Source: Crossaster papposus
Lineage: Eukaryota > Echinodermata > Asteroidea > Velatida > Solasteridae
DNA: 64,000 nucleotides
NCBI GenBank assembly: GCA_037893245.1
Contig: JBAIAA010000603.1
Span: 1,178,001 to 1,242,000 of the forward strand
Direction of reading: 5' to 3'
Position numbers and translations under genes: made by a program. A model generated the notes under the pieces. It saw nothing but the letters and a program-made list of their open reading frames with translations, was not told the origin of the DNA and ran no database searches. Positions 24,089-35,417 of the stretch are shown here, one piece after another (position 1 is the stretch's first letter; each line of letters starts with the position of its first letter).

Positions 24089-24628
24089 ACAAAAACAGAT
24101 TCGACCATCAAGACATCCACAAAATTACTAAATACGCCGCCTGCGAGACAAGTAGAGGTCGATGACTAAAACTGAGGTTTTAAAATGTACTAATTTTCCC
24201 GTTTATTGGCGATATTTCGTCGCGAATTCCACGCGGGTGCCATTTTGAACGGCTATGTGTAGTGCTGCAATGGACTTGTGAATATGGCTATGCGTAGTAA
24301 TGACAGGCAAATCAAAATAGCTGTATAATAATTACAGGCGCCTCCACCAATCACATGCGACTTTGATTTGGTAGAGGCGCCTGTGATTGGCCTGATGCTA
24401 CGCATAGCCATATCCACAAGTCAATTGCAGCGCTGCAAATAGCCGTTCAAAATGGTGCCCGCGTGGTTTTCGCGTCAGAATATTTGCCGATAAACGGAAA
24501 ATTTCACTTTTCATCCAGATCATTAGTAAACATTAGTACCTTAATCTTAGTCATCGGTCTCTACTTGTGTCTCCGGTGGCGCATTTAGTAGTTCTGTGGC
24601 CGTTTTGATGGTCAAATCTGTTTTCGTT
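24089..24628. repeat. 540-bp imperfect palindrome with duplicated 3' coding ends
   Basis: The arms meet near 24350. Both arms, read inward, include AAAACAGATT, TGACCATCAA-like and AAATGCGCC-like segments, GCCATTTTGAACGGCTAT-like sequence and GGCTATGCGTAG. Each arm encodes the same short carboxyl end, TIKTSTKLLNTPP on the plus strand and TIKTATELLNAPP on the minus strand, each closing with DD and a stop. The two copies are therefore tail to tail. This may be an inverted duplication of a gene end or a palindromic transposon. Confidence 0.75.
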
Positions 24629-24719
24629 GTCAAGTGATTGGATTCGTCATGTTCGTCATCATTCATGGTCGCATTTTGGTTCGGATTAACGTTAAAACGA
24701 CGATTTGTAGGCTACAAAA

Positions 24720-26080
24720 AAAGTCGTTACTCGGACTGGATATTTAATCAGATTGTCGAGTTACAATCTAAATATTCATTTTCATAAACGATATTAATTT
24801 CAACTCCAATAAGTCGTGCAATTTTGTAGAAAACTGTTGCCGATAATTTCCACGCGACATCACACTCACAGCGCGGCGCGCGCGCGAGTTCGCTATAGTA
24901 TGGTGCTCTGACATAGCACTGCATTATTGATGCTCATAGGATATAGGGACTAGACGCATTACCAACGAGCGACAAGTAAACACAGAATGTACCATTTGTC
25001 AACAGGGATTATGTAAAAACTTTCCTATTTGGTTTCTTATTTCATAAAACTATTACCGAACAATACAAATACGGATAATGTGATGACTATAAATGATTAA
25101 CATTTCCAGTTTGAAAATATCCGTCTGTTTTTTATTTACTAGTTGGATTACGACACCTCAGAACGGAATATGATGCTTCCCCCATCGTTAGTTATGGTGC
25201 GGTCCTGGCCATGCGGTTACGGGCGTATTGCGCGGAAACCGTGGGAATCGAACTCAAATTGAACTCAAATTCGTGAAACAAATTACAAAACAAAATCAAT
25301 TACGGCTTCATTTAATAGTTAGATTTACTTCCAAGAAAGTTGGTGACGTAACTACCCCCCCGGACGTAACGTGCGGAAACCCACATTTCACCAGCGGTTA
25401 TTTTCACACACAGAGAATTTGTCTGACATGTGAGTTTGTTTGGGGGTTTCCCAACTTGGTCTGCGGGGCATGGAAGAAAGCATTTCGAACGCGGGGGCGT
25501 GTATTGTGGTTTTACGGAACACTGAAGGTTGCGGACGTAAGGAAATGGTTCCGGAAACCGTGCCGTGCTTGAACCAAAAAAATATATATCGTAAGATTGA
25601 AACGCAACACGTGAACGATGAGTTGGGGAAAGGTGCACCAGATCATAGCTAATAAAATGAGTTATAGCACTTACAAAAAAAAAATCCAGGGCACACAAAT
25701 TAAATCTCGTTCTGGACGTATTGCCCTTATATCTAAACGGAAACCACAAGTTACGTCCGTACCCTTGAACATAGGGGTGATCAACATGAATAGTGTTATG
25801 GAATATACAGAGTGCATTATATGCCAAGAAATAAAAACGAATGAGACTTTTTTGTATTATATTTAAACCTCTTAATTGGTTTTTAAAATGCCAATTAATT
25901 TTTTCACAAATATTTCACTTTTACATAACCGGAAACCACCTTTTTATGATTTTTTTTTGAAAAATTATACCACAAATATTAACAAAATCAGTTTTAAAAT
26001 AATCCTTTATCTGTCATCTTTTCTGTTGAGTAAGTTTACAAGGTTTATTTTTTAAACATGTTCATGATTTATTCTTTAGT
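24720..26080. other. CG-rich patch and unassigned open frames
   Basis: A CG-dense run (GCGCGGCGCGCGCGCGAG) lies near 24870. A 171-codon reverse frame (25312-25827) and several plus frames overlap, but none has motifs or codon patterns I can support. CGGAAAC and GACGTAA motifs recur through 25230-25760, which suggests decayed repeats. Confidence 0.4.
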
Positions 26081-26139
26081 TTTATGGGACTTGGACAATA
26101 ACCAGGTGTTCCTCAACTTCGTTGAATGACCCATATACA

Positions 26140-26272
26140 TGTACTCGTAGGATAATTTATCCCGAGTACACAACCTGGTGCATCAATTTAAGATAATTTA
26201 ATAAGGTACATGTACACTATACTCTAGGATAATTTGTCCCGAATAGACGACTTGGTGCATCAAATGCAAAAG
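26140..26272. repeat. Two-copy tandem repeat
   Basis: CTCGTAGGATAATTTATCCC followed by a GGTGCATCAA segment is repeated about 80 bases later with a few changes (CTCTAGGATAATTTGTCCC). Both are preceded by ACATGTAC runs. Confidence 0.65.
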
Positions 26273-26759
26273 GAATTAATAAAGGAATTTCACACAAACA
26301 AATGCAGGCTATAACACTTACCGACCAAAGTGGCCCCACACCTCACATGCCTCCAAGAAGACGTCAAACTTGTCCTAAGACATAATATTTTTAAGACCAA
26401 CGTTTGCAAAGTGTGTTGGCAAATACATCAACAGCTTGTATTGGCATTGGCATACGCAAAGCAAAGGCATGTGCTGCGTTGCTGGCTCAGCTATAGAGTG
26501 ACTTTCTATAAGACCAGGGGTCCAACAAGAAAACTAAGTGCAATGCAAGGAATTTATCAAAATAAAGCCCGAGCATTGTCATTCTAAAATCAGCCGACTA
26601 TATACTACTAGCGCACAGCATGCCATATGTAAATCGATGACTATAGGGTGCCGCCAGACGACTCAGTTATACAATAATAATTTCAATTGGTGGCGCTATT
26701 TACAGTGCAAACAAAATAATCTACAAGTATCAGGCAGCGTAATAGTCTGGCTGGTTACA

Positions 26760-26867
26760 CTGCTCTTTGTGGTGTCTGTGGCAACCTTCTCCTGGGTTGT
26801 GTCTGTGACAACCCTGCTCTTTGTGGTGTCTGTGGCAACCCTGCTCTTTGTGGTGTATGTGGCATCA
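26760..26867. repeat. 27-bp tandem repeat, four copies
   Basis: Units read CTGCTCTTTGTGGTGTCTGT plus GGCAACC with small changes in copies two and four. Because the unit is a multiple of three, both strands stay open across it, so the frames through it are not evidence of a gene. Confidence 0.9.
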
Positions 26868-26869
26868 TT

Positions 26870-27090
26870 GCAGTACATTTGCCTTGAGCAAGACTGAAAG
26901 TCCGCCGCAGATATGACTTGTAGTCTTCTGCATTAAATGCGCCAATTACTGATTGTATTATTGCCCATAAGAAGTGGACCTCAACTTTTCTAGGGATGAA
27001 TGCTGAAAGAGATCTGGTCTTCATTATGGTATCCTTAAACTTCCTAAGGAAATGCTTGGTTTTAGACGCATGTTGTTCATTTGATAGCAA
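26870..27090 (-). pseudogene. Coding-like reverse-strand segment of unknown family
   Basis: The reverse frame reads FLRKFKDTIMKTRSLSAFIP, then KVEVHFLWAIIQSVIGAF and YKSYLRRTFSLAQGKCTAM before it enters the 27-bp repeat. Composition and helix-like patterning look like real protein, and the repeat may have replaced or extended its carboxyl end. I cannot name the family. Confidence 0.35.
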
Positions 27091-27387
27091 CTCGGCTACG
27101 GGAATCGCCGCTCTTGAGCAACAAGAGCGCTAAAATAAATCCTTTTGTCTTGACATAGAATCTTCTTTACCAGTGAACAGGTTGCATCCAAAATACAAGA
27201 CCATAAGTCCATTCTTCAGGTAGTCTGTGTTTTTCCAGGTACATGTAGTGCACCTCTCAACCACAATCATACTGCACGAGTTGCTGCCTCATGCAACGCA
27301 ATAGCTGGGATGGCTTGCAATCTCCTAATAAGCCGTATTATTAAACGTTGAGGGCACTGCGCTCTCAGTATTTGGGGGTTTAATTAA

Positions 27388-27620
27388 CCAGTTCGCGCCG
27401 GATGACGTATATAAACGCAAAAATTTCCCAAATTCAAAACGGATGACGCATAAACACGCCAAGTTCAAGTTCGGAAATGTATGTCAGCAGCGAGCAAGGC
27501 CGGAAATGCGTGGGTGTGCTTCCCGGCACTATCAGTCTGAACCCGCTCCAGATCGAGTTTCGTTAAAAATAATCTCGCCCGTGGGCTCGGCGATGTTAAA
27601 ATAATCCCAGCGCGAACTGG
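27388..27620. mobile_element. TTAA MITE family C
   Basis: Left end TTAA then CCAGTTCGCGC, right end GCGCGAACTGG then TTAA: an 11-bp perfect inverted repeat with a TTAA duplication. The 233-bp body is GC-richer than its flanks and has no coding capacity. A related end (GCGAACTGGTTAA) lies at 39064-39076. Confidence 0.75.
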
Positions 27621-27629
27621 TTAAAAGTG

Positions 27630-28400
27630 ATTAGGAGATAATTAACGTCAGTTTACATATTCTTACAGCTCCAAAATTTACACTTTCCAATCTTCTATTT
27701 TTAGATAAAAGTAAAGTTACGAAATTACTTTAATAAAGGCGATTTTGCCTCTGTTGGGTACTCAGAAAATGGCGTCTTACAGCGCCCTCATGCAACCAGA
27801 AATACGGCGCATTCCTTGGCTATCGGCAGTTGGCGAAGGCATTTCTGCTCAGCAGTTAAAGTCCCCTTGATAAGTTCCGTCTTGAGATTATCACATCTTG
27901 TGCAATATCAGGTTGAAGAGAGCAACCACAAAAGCAGGTTTGTTGTCCTGTGCAACGAAATTGCAAAGTGACATACTGTATGTACCGGGTACATTGTACG
28001 GTGATATCCTGGTAGGAATCCCACTGGGATCCCGGTAGATCTTAGCAATGATGTGACAAAAAACGAATTTGTATTCATATACATGCATGGCATGTATGCC
28101 CTATCCTACTGTATGTCCCATTTTTTATATAGGTTTTTACAACATTCGACAACCATTTTGTTCAAATTTCATATATTCAAAACTCTGTATATATTGTTGC
28201 AATCCAAGACATTTTAAGACATCCTGTTTCCTTTTAAATTATTTTGCAACATATTGTAACCTGGGGTCGACACAACACACAAGAAGGAATCTGGACACAA
28301 GTGTTCCGTAATTTCCGGTGAATACTTGCCGTTTAATTGTGGACTCTCGCCTCGAAACACTGACATGAAGCTCACACAATCACGCGGTCTCTAGAACTGG
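27630..28400. other. Spacer without a recognised gene
   Basis: Short frames only. ACTGGTTAGAACTGGTT near 28395 marks the left edge of the next GC-rich block. Confidence 0.4.
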
Positions 28401-28681
28401 TTAGAACTGGTTCGGCGTATGCGCGATCCAAAGACGGGTTTCCGGGGCGCACCAGCAGAAGCCACCAGGGCGATCCCACCACCGTGGAATCGCTCCAGCG
28501 CCCTCTACCGTCTAACCGGCACGGACGCTACACAGCCCCCCACGAAGACCTTGTTTGCCCCCAAACAAGACCATGGGCGCTGCTGCCGCACCCCGGCCAA
28601 CCGCCCCGGAAAGCGCATAATGCCAACAATTAGATAACAAAAAAAACACCAACAGTTTAAAGCTTTAAAAAAAAAAAAAAA
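28401..28681 (+). mobile_element. Possible poly(A)-tailed retro-insertion
   Basis: A GC-rich segment of about 280 bases ends in an 18-base A run at about 28664-28681. Sequence of the form AACTGGTT occurs just before it (twice, about 28397-28412) and directly after the A run, as a target duplication would. No tRNA-like promoter is evident, so it may be a processed fragment rather than a SINE. Confidence 0.4.
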
Positions 28682-28684
28682 AAC

Positions 28685-30020
28685 TGGTTAAGAGTTCCCG
28701 TCTAGGAGGTGGCTGGCGCTGAACCTCTGTCTGCCGGAACAGCTGTTCCCAGAACTCCTGCGGCACGTCGTCGGGGTAGCGTGGGGGTGGGGGTGCTCCA
28801 GGGGGTAGCACTCCTCCCAGAGAGGGCTGGCCGGCCGCGGACGGATCTACAAAGTACTGGCCGTACTGTTGGCCCTCGTAGGTCTGTAGAAGTCTCCCCG
28901 GGACCTCGTAGGAGTGGACCACGCTCGTCCGAAACAGTCGGTGGCCGTCGCTGTCCACTCCGGTGGGCGTGGTCTCCAGGCGCCACTCGTCCCGCAGGTG
29001 CTCACATAAGGGGACCGGCATGTGGGTGGCCACCTCCCTCACGCCGTGTGGCCGCCGGACGACGCCGTCCATGTCCAACCGCATCCAGGTTCCGTCCGGC
29101 AGCTCCACCCGACACCCGGCCGGCAAAACTCGGGGCTACCCACTCCATAGGAACGTCGCCATCGGCGGGGGCGTCAGAGGCTCCGTCTGCGTCCATCCTT
29201 CCGCGCAAGCTGGCAGGGAGGCTCTGGCGGTGCTGTCTTCTCCCGGACGGCGGGAGCGGTGTCTGTGACCCCGTCGTCCCGACCAACGGCCCTTGGGCGG
29301 CCGAGGTAGCCGCTCCTGGCTCCGGCTTGGCTCGTCCCGTTCTGCACGAGGCCGGGGGGACCACTCCGAGCGGAGGTGGTCCCCCGGCAGTCGAGTAAGC
29401 CCCTCCTGCTCTTGTTGTGGCTGGCTGGCCGACTCATCCTGTTTTGCACGAGGCCGGGGGGACCGCTCCGAGCGGAGGTGGTCCCCCGGCGGTCGAGGTA
29501 GTCCTTCTTGCTCTGGTCGTGGCTGGCTGGCTGGCTGACTCGTTCCGTTCCGTACGAGGGGACCGGGGAGGTCGCTCCGCGCGGAGGTGGTCTCCCGGAT
29601 CCCTCGCCGGAACTGGGCCCTGTCGTCTATTGGCCGGGGGCGGTGACGCGGGGCTGGCAGCGGCTGGTTGACCCCGCCCACCGCGGAGAAGGTCAGGGCT
29701 CCCTTGTCGGGAGAGGCGAGGCAGAGAAAGCTCCGGGCCGGCAGGATTGACGAGCTCCATCTCGTCATCGCTGGGATGAATCTCTAGGGCGTCCACCCCC
29801 GCCATCACCCCGGCTACCAACCCCCCCCTGGCAGTACCGATGGTGACGCCCCCGGACGTCTTCCCGGTAAAAATGCAGGCAGCAGCCTCGTTCGCACGCG
29901 TACGGGCGTTCCGCGTGGAGCCCCTCGCATGCAGTGCGGATGTGCCTGCGGCGGTTGCTGCTGCGGGTGAAAGTCTTTCCACAGTGAGAACACACCACGG
30001 GAGCCATCCTGCGGGGGGAA
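28685..30020 (-). pseudogene. GC-rich gene or element with N-terminal zinc fingers, frame-broken
   Basis: The reverse strand starts after an acceptor (CCGCAG|G) near 30008 with MAPVVCSHCGKTFTRSSNRR and continues YACERGCCLHFYRED to RGRHHRYC, which are two CCHH/CCHC-like fingers. The useful frame then shifts near 29835 to one with ALEIHPSDDEMELVNP, runs through Pro/Arg-rich tandem repeats, and ends with RVELPDGTWMRLDMDG (about 29100) and VVHSYEVPGRLLQTYEGQQY. GC content is far above the flanks. It may be a foreign or element-derived gene. N-terminal fingers occur in some site-specific LINEs, but no reverse transcriptase is seen. Confidence 0.45.
29290..29600. repeat. GC-rich tandem repeat of about 100 bp
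   Basis: Three to four units share GAGCGGAGGTGGTCCCCCGG and CTCTTGTTGTGGCTGGCTGG-like blocks, coding in the reverse direction for PGDHLRSE-type motifs. The period is close to 33 codons, so several frames remain open on both strands. Confidence 0.75.
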
Positions 30021-30149
30021 GAAGAAGAAAGTTTGGTTAACGCAAGACAATATCAGCTAGGCCGGACTACTTTCCGGCCGGCGCGAGTATACCGTTCGGT
30101 GCCTGGTTCCGTCGGCGGAGAAGGCGACTGAGCACCCTCCCCTTCAGGT

Positions 30150-30932
30150 TCGTCCGGCCCCTGCGCCCGTCTCCTCCAACCCGTCAAGAGCGACACCCGC
30201 CTCCGCAACGGGTGGAAACGCCTCCGCCTCTGGCCCTTCCGGAGGTAGTTCCACCACAAAAACGTTCTTCAATGTACCCTGTAGAGCAATGCTTGCCTCC
30301 TGATAAAAAAATACGAATTAAAATGCAAATTTTACAATTACCGGTATTACAAAAAGTGTTAAACATACAGAGAAGTGTGTAATTAAAATATCCTGATCAC
30401 CATGAATATTATTGAAGTACTTAAAGGACAATGTTAGAGTATGTAACTAAACTTACATGACCTTCACCGTCTTCATCCCTCAGTCGCGGAAACTGATTTA
30501 CAATGGCCATGGCTAGCTTGACATCATTTGCTGGTCTGAAACAAAAACATGTCAAACAGGTTATCCATTTAGGAAATTTTAAGGGTTCTGGCCAAGGTTG
30601 ATAACCTGGCTAAACTTGAGGTCCTTTAAGTTATCGCCTGTTGCAACAATCATTTTATTCCCATTTATAAATGGGAACTTTCATAAAGACTACTGGAAAA
30701 TGAGTGCATCACAAAACTGAAGTTGACCTCAGAGCCCCCTTTTTATTTTAGACACATTAACACAGGGATCAACTGCAAATATGTACAATTACCTGTCACC
30801 GTGTTGTTCTATCAGTTCCGACACCAGTATCCTGACTGCTTGTATTCTAGATTTGTGGGACAGCAAACCATCTTTCATCTGAGTGATGATGTCGTCTCCA
30901 CCAGACTGATTTCTCAAAACCTCTCTGATGTC
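30150..30932 (-). pseudogene. Second SAMD3-like gene fragment
   Basis: Clean reverse-strand exons: 30793-30932 (DIREVLRNQSGGDD ... VSELIEQHGD, donor CAG|GTAATT) and 30457-30535 (PANDVKLAMAIVNQFPRL, donor CAT|GTAAGT), which join in phase to give GDRPAND. A third exon starts at 30299. In one frame it reads GGKHCSTGYIEERF, the expected family block, but that frame does not match the splice phase. The coding signal then decays into the GC-rich island. An upstream Ser-rich segment (31327-31521) ending PKKSRKQF may be its 5' exon. It is probably inactive. Confidence 0.55.
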
Positions 30933-31529
30933 CTGAAAAAGCATTACATAGATATGCGTCAATAGGATATTTTCGAAAAAATTGTCAGTCCTTTGTAATG
31001 ACTGGGGGGTTCTAGAATGTCCAGTTCTGGCTCTCTAAAAAGAACTGGTTCTGACTAGAATCGGCTCTGGGAATTGGCTCTGATTAATGGACCCGGGTAT
31101 ATATACATACTGGTATATCCAGTTTTTGAAAAGATTGGACTCGCAGTTCCGGTTCCGCCATATTGGAACTGGGGGGAACTGTAGAATCATCCAATAATAA
31201 TCTGTACTTGTCATTGAATCATGAGCTCTTAACCTGAGTGAAGTATAACCAGTGCAATTTAGTTCAATGTGTGACTGATGGAACTTGCTGATGAAAAAGC
31301 TCCATGAAAAGAAGGCATTTATAATATTATACAAATTGCTTTCTGCTCTTCTTTGGTCTTGATAATGGAGGGCTGGAACATTCCTTCAAAGATGATCCAT
31401 CATCAGAGTAAGAGGTGGTGGGACCACTTGGTGTGCTAGGACAACTTGACAAACAAGATGTTGTGGATGCTGTGTCTGAGCAACATGATGCTTGAAGACT
31501 GTTATTCTGTTCAAAGTACACAAACAGTT

Positions 31530-32190
31530 CATTATTAATATCAAATTTCTAATCATATACGTGCAGCAGTACAAGTTCAACATTACGAATTCAATTTAAA
31601 TACAAAGTAAAGAAATTTATGTGGAAATCTAACACTGATTGTCAGATCTTTCAAGACAATTGAATGTGCGAGGTAAACATTTCAAGTTATTCAAGGAAAT
31701 TTTCAAAAGCCTTGTTTTAAGCTCTTTTAAAGGGAAAGTACATCACTGTTTTTTGGAATACACTAATTTTCATATTTCAATAATTTAGTACACAAGCAAT
31801 CCAAATCCTGATTTCATCTGCCCGTACATAGGCCCTATAGCCATTTTCCTAATTTCCAGAAAATACGTAAAATTCTAAACACAGATGATTACGCAAATTT
31901 CTACAAATAATCTTACACTGCCTTCAATACAATTCTTGGAGAATGTTGACCTTTCCTGGGGTCAAATGTACCCTCGTTCACCGCCGACTCTCTTATGTGT
32001 ACGAGGTGAAAATGTATACATTTAATTAAAAGGCTTTTAATTGCTATATGTGTACACAACAGTGTGTACATGTACATAACACTAGCATTCATTATTGTTC
32101 ATGCTTAACAGCAGTCTCCGACCAATAATGTCGACGAAACTATACAAAATGCCAGTGTGCTAATCCCATATCTATGAATATTTCAGATTT
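31530..32190. other. Spacer without a recognised gene
   Basis: AT-rich sequence with a short TGTACATGTACA run near 32065. No gene or repeat was assigned. Confidence 0.5.
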
Positions 32191-32200
32191 GTTGTAACAT

Positions 32201-32845
32201 CTAAGAATATTTAGGCTGTAAATGTGCACATTTGAATGATATTAATTTTCCAGTGAAAATGTGTCTTGTGATTTCAGACGTACCGACTCTGTACCGTAGA
32301 CTGATGTAATGTTGATCATCCTGCTGCTTGTAAGACTTGATGGCATGCAATGGGTAGAAATCTACCAGGTCCTCCACTTTTGATACACTGATAGCTCCTG
32401 CCTGGTGAGGTTGTGCCTTATAAGCATGATAATGTTTGCTATATCCATTGGTCATGCAGCCACTTTTGACAAACTAGTGTTACTGTCAAATCCATAGCAA
32501 TCACATGCATCACTAGATCCTCATCCTTCGCCTTGGACAAAGCTACCATGATATTTGGCTGGTATTGAATTCCATATACTCTGCACCATTGTGCAATGTA
32601 CACCTCATTGTACAAGCCAACACCAAGGGATTGAGAAATGAACTCTGCACCTTGTAGCGAGGATACAATAACAGAATATCCAGGTCCTACCTCTGTGCCT
32701 TGTCCTTTCAAATGTTTTCCTTACAACAAGTTGTAGCATAGCTGCAGCTGGTTTCTGAATGAAAGAGTCTTGGCAATGTTTTGAAAATTGCGCAAGTCTC
32801 TTGGAAAAGTTGTGTTTGGCCTCGAATCGCATAGCCCAGTATCGC
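32201..32845 (-). pseudogene. CACTA/EnSpm-like transposase, C-terminal part (split gene)
   Basis: The reverse frame starts directly at the TTAA target site with RYWAMRFEAKHNFSKRLAQF and continues through shifted frames with EFISQSLGVGLYN, QYQPNIMVALSKAKDEDLVM and VEDLVDFYPLHAIKSYKQQD. The same blocks occur in the relic at 21.6-23.0 kb. Its N-terminal part lies at 35438-36545. The two parts were one frame before the piggyBac insertion, because the last codons before the element (ALGPIK) connect in phase. Frameshifts near 32.7 and 32.45 kb show that it is dead. Confidence 0.7.
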
Positions 32846-32940
32846 TTAAAGGATTACAGAAATAGAAAAATAAAAAGTCCTTATATGATATAAAACATAG
32901 GTTACAGTATTAATACACCCAATAAAAAAAATTGTGTGTG

Positions 32941-33234
32941 ATTTTAGGGTTATTTGAGCCATTACAAATTTCAAATTTCTCTTTGATCGCCCCGCCCAGA
33001 AAAATTCCTCCTGTCGAAGTCGTGACGTCACGTAAACAATAGCTTTCTTCGCGATTGATCGCGATCGCGTGCGTACATACGTAACCACGCGATCGCAATC
33101 AATCGCGAAGAAAGCTATTCTTTACGTGACGTCACGACTTCGACATCCAGGCATTCTGTCAAAGGAGGAATTTTTCTGGGCGGTGCGATCGAAGAGAAAT
33201 TTGAAATTTGTAATGGCTCAAATAACCCTAAAAT
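32941..33234. mobile_element. Palindromic MITE inside piggyBac
   Basis: The 294-bp element is nearly one long palindrome. Both arms start ATTTTAGGGTTATTTGAGCC and continue through AATTTCAAATTTCTCTT, GACGTCACGTAAA and GCTTTCTTCGCGATTGAT, folding at about 33065 around CGATCGCG. The right arm has an extra 20 bases (near 33150-33170). It interrupts the piggyBac reading frame after DDEPNP. No target duplication is evident. Confidence 0.8.
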
Positions 33235-35215
33235 CCGTGGGTTTGGTTCGTCATCCTCATCGGATTCACTGATGTCATCCAGAGCGTGATCAGTACTTGC
33301 GGTCAAACTTTTCACTGCAGACATTTGAAACTCCATTAGTGTAAGTTTGTTTCCTGGATCTGCATTTCTATACAGAATGTGAGCATTGTGTAGGGAGAGC
33401 TCCATAAAGTAAAACAGTATTTTCTTGGTCCACTTCACTGTCTTGCGGACTGATGGATAGTAGGAAAGCATCTGGTCAACCCGATCTACTCCAGACATAA
33501 ACCGATTGTACTCTGTGATACACAGTGGCTTATTCACATCAGTATGTCCTCCACCTCTCTTCCTGACTTGAACCACACCCATATCAGCATTATGCTTGGT
33601 GCTGTTTGCTCTAACTGTCCTATTATCTTGCCATGCTATGGTCAGGCAGTGACCGTTGTCCTGGGCGAAGATGTCTCCCTTTGCCGACCGGTGGGTTTTG
33701 TCTCCAGCCGTTCGAACAACCTTTGGTTCCCCACGTTTTTTTCTGAGTGTTCCTACACTGTAAGTGTCTCTATCAAGAAGGGCCTCACTGAGGGCCACAG
33801 AGTTATAGAAATTGTCCATGTAGAGTGAGCGATGTACCCCAACCAAGCGATCAAGCAATGCGAGCACAGTCTCCCGAAGTGTGTTGGCAGTGCCATCATA
33901 GATTCTCAGGTTCCAGCAGTAGGCATTTCCTGAATCGGCAAGGATGTATCCTTTGATTCCATATTTGATGGGTTTGTTGGGATTGTACACACGGAATGAG
34001 AAGCGACCTTTCCATTTCAACATACCCTCGTCGATGGAAATTTCAGCGCCAGGTTCATACAATTCCTTGAACTTTCGAACAATGTAGTCATACACAGGAC
34101 AAACTTTGTAGAGTTTGTCTGTATCATCTTGAGGCCTAGCAGCATTGTTATTGCAATGTAGGAATTTCATGATCAACTGAAACTTGTTCCTTGACATCGT
34201 AGCACTGAAGAAAGGGGTGTACAGTATTTCATCAGTTGACCAAAATAACTTCATGTCCGGTTTGCGCACAATCCCAGTCAACATGACAAGGCCTAGAAAG
34301 ACCTTGAGGTCCTTCATGGTTATATATCCTTTCATCTCCTAGCCCTGGCATGGGGGGAGAGCACTGGGTTAGCATCAAGGAACTGCTGAGCATAGCGGTT
34401 GGTTTCGTCCAGTATTATCTGCAAGAGTTCATCCGAGAAAATCGGTGCAAAAAACTCTAGTGGAGAATTACTACCATCCATGAATTCTGCAGCCCCCTGA
34501 AGACCAGGAATACCCCTAAAAGGGTTCACAACAGGTTGCCGAGTAGCTGGACCCCAGTTAGAATCGTCAGGAGGTTGTCTACGGTTGGCTGGTTGTGCCC
34601 TGCGGCGGCCCCTACCACGTCCACGTCCCCTGGCATGCCCTCTAGCTTGACCCCTAGCTCTAATCCTGGCCCGGCCTCTTCCATTACCACGTCCACGGCC
34701 CCTTTGAGCAGGAGGGGTAAACTCTGATCACTGCCATCATCGCTAGAAGAAGGCGAAATATCATGAGCACGACGTAGTCCTGTACCCCGTCCTCCCCTCA
34801 TACGTATTCCTCTTCCCCTCGTAGGTAATCGTCCTCCCCTCTGACGTATTGCTCCTTGACCCATGGCCCTTGGGACAGGGGGTGTGACAAGCCTATCATC
34901 ACTATCACTATCACTATCTGTGTCAGTATCATAATCGCTCAGATCATTACCCCTAGCACCTGCATCAGATTCATTATCATCAATACCGTCATGATTATCA
35001 CTATTGACACTAACGTTAGCACTATCAGTATCATTATCATCAGTATCTTCTAACTCACCATCGTCTTCTAACTCGCCATCCTGTTCTGAAATATCCATAG
35101 ATGATTCTGAATCTGAAAAGTAATCCCTTTCGCTCTCCGAATCGGCGAAAATTTCATTGATTTCCTCTGGAGATAACACGCGGGCTCGTTTCCTGGGCGC
35201 CGCCATTTTTTCCAC
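33235..35215 (-). pseudogene. piggyBac transposase, frameshifted and 3'-truncated
   Basis: DDD-type cut-and-paste transposase. The catalytic domain (about 33235-34335) shows all three conserved Asp contexts: ISIDEGMLKWKG, LYMDNFYNS and MSGVDRVDQ, plus the WSTDE and IKYGIKGYILAD blocks. The N-terminal region has a basic start (APRKRARVLSPEEI), a long Asp/Ser-rich acidic stretch and an Arg-Gly tract. One frameshift lies before the Arg-Gly tract (about 34710) and a second in the Arg-Arg-Trp codons at about 34335, where a single missing base produces a stop. The C-terminal Cys-rich region is absent because of the MITE. It is non-functional as it stands. Confidence 0.9.
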
Positions 35216-35312
35216 AAGCTAAAACTCAGATTTACGCGCGCCCTCTCGCAAAAAATCGAATAGAAAAAGAAAAAAAGCGAGAGCGCCCTCTTGTGATAAC
35301 ATGTTTACTCTA

Positions 35313-35417
35313 CCTCGTACATGTACGAGGTTTGGCGATTTCAAGTACGAACATTACCTCGTACATGTACGAGGTTGGCGATTTCCAACTAACACAAATA
35401 CCTCGTACATGTACGAG
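35313..35417. repeat. Three subterminal 18-bp palindromes of the piggyBac
   Basis: CCTCGTACATGTACGAGG occurs at 35313 and 35359, and as a near-complete copy at 35400, with spacers of about 28 bases sharing GGCGATTT. They lie within 120 bases of the transposon's 5' end, where transposase or host-protein sites are often found. Their role is inferred from position only. Confidence 0.7.

Noticed and set aside
25312-25827. Reverse-strand open frame of 171 codons
   Set aside because: No recognisable motif, odd composition for a protein, and the region carries recurring CGGAAAC-type sequence. It is probably a chance opening.
28709-29398. Plus-strand open frame of 229 codons in the GC-rich island
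   Set aside because: It is antisense to the better supported zinc-finger frame. High GC content keeps all frames open, and the sequence is a Pro/Arg/Gly repeat.
33544-33828. Plus-strand frame of 94 codons
   Set aside because: Antisense to the piggyBac catalytic domain.
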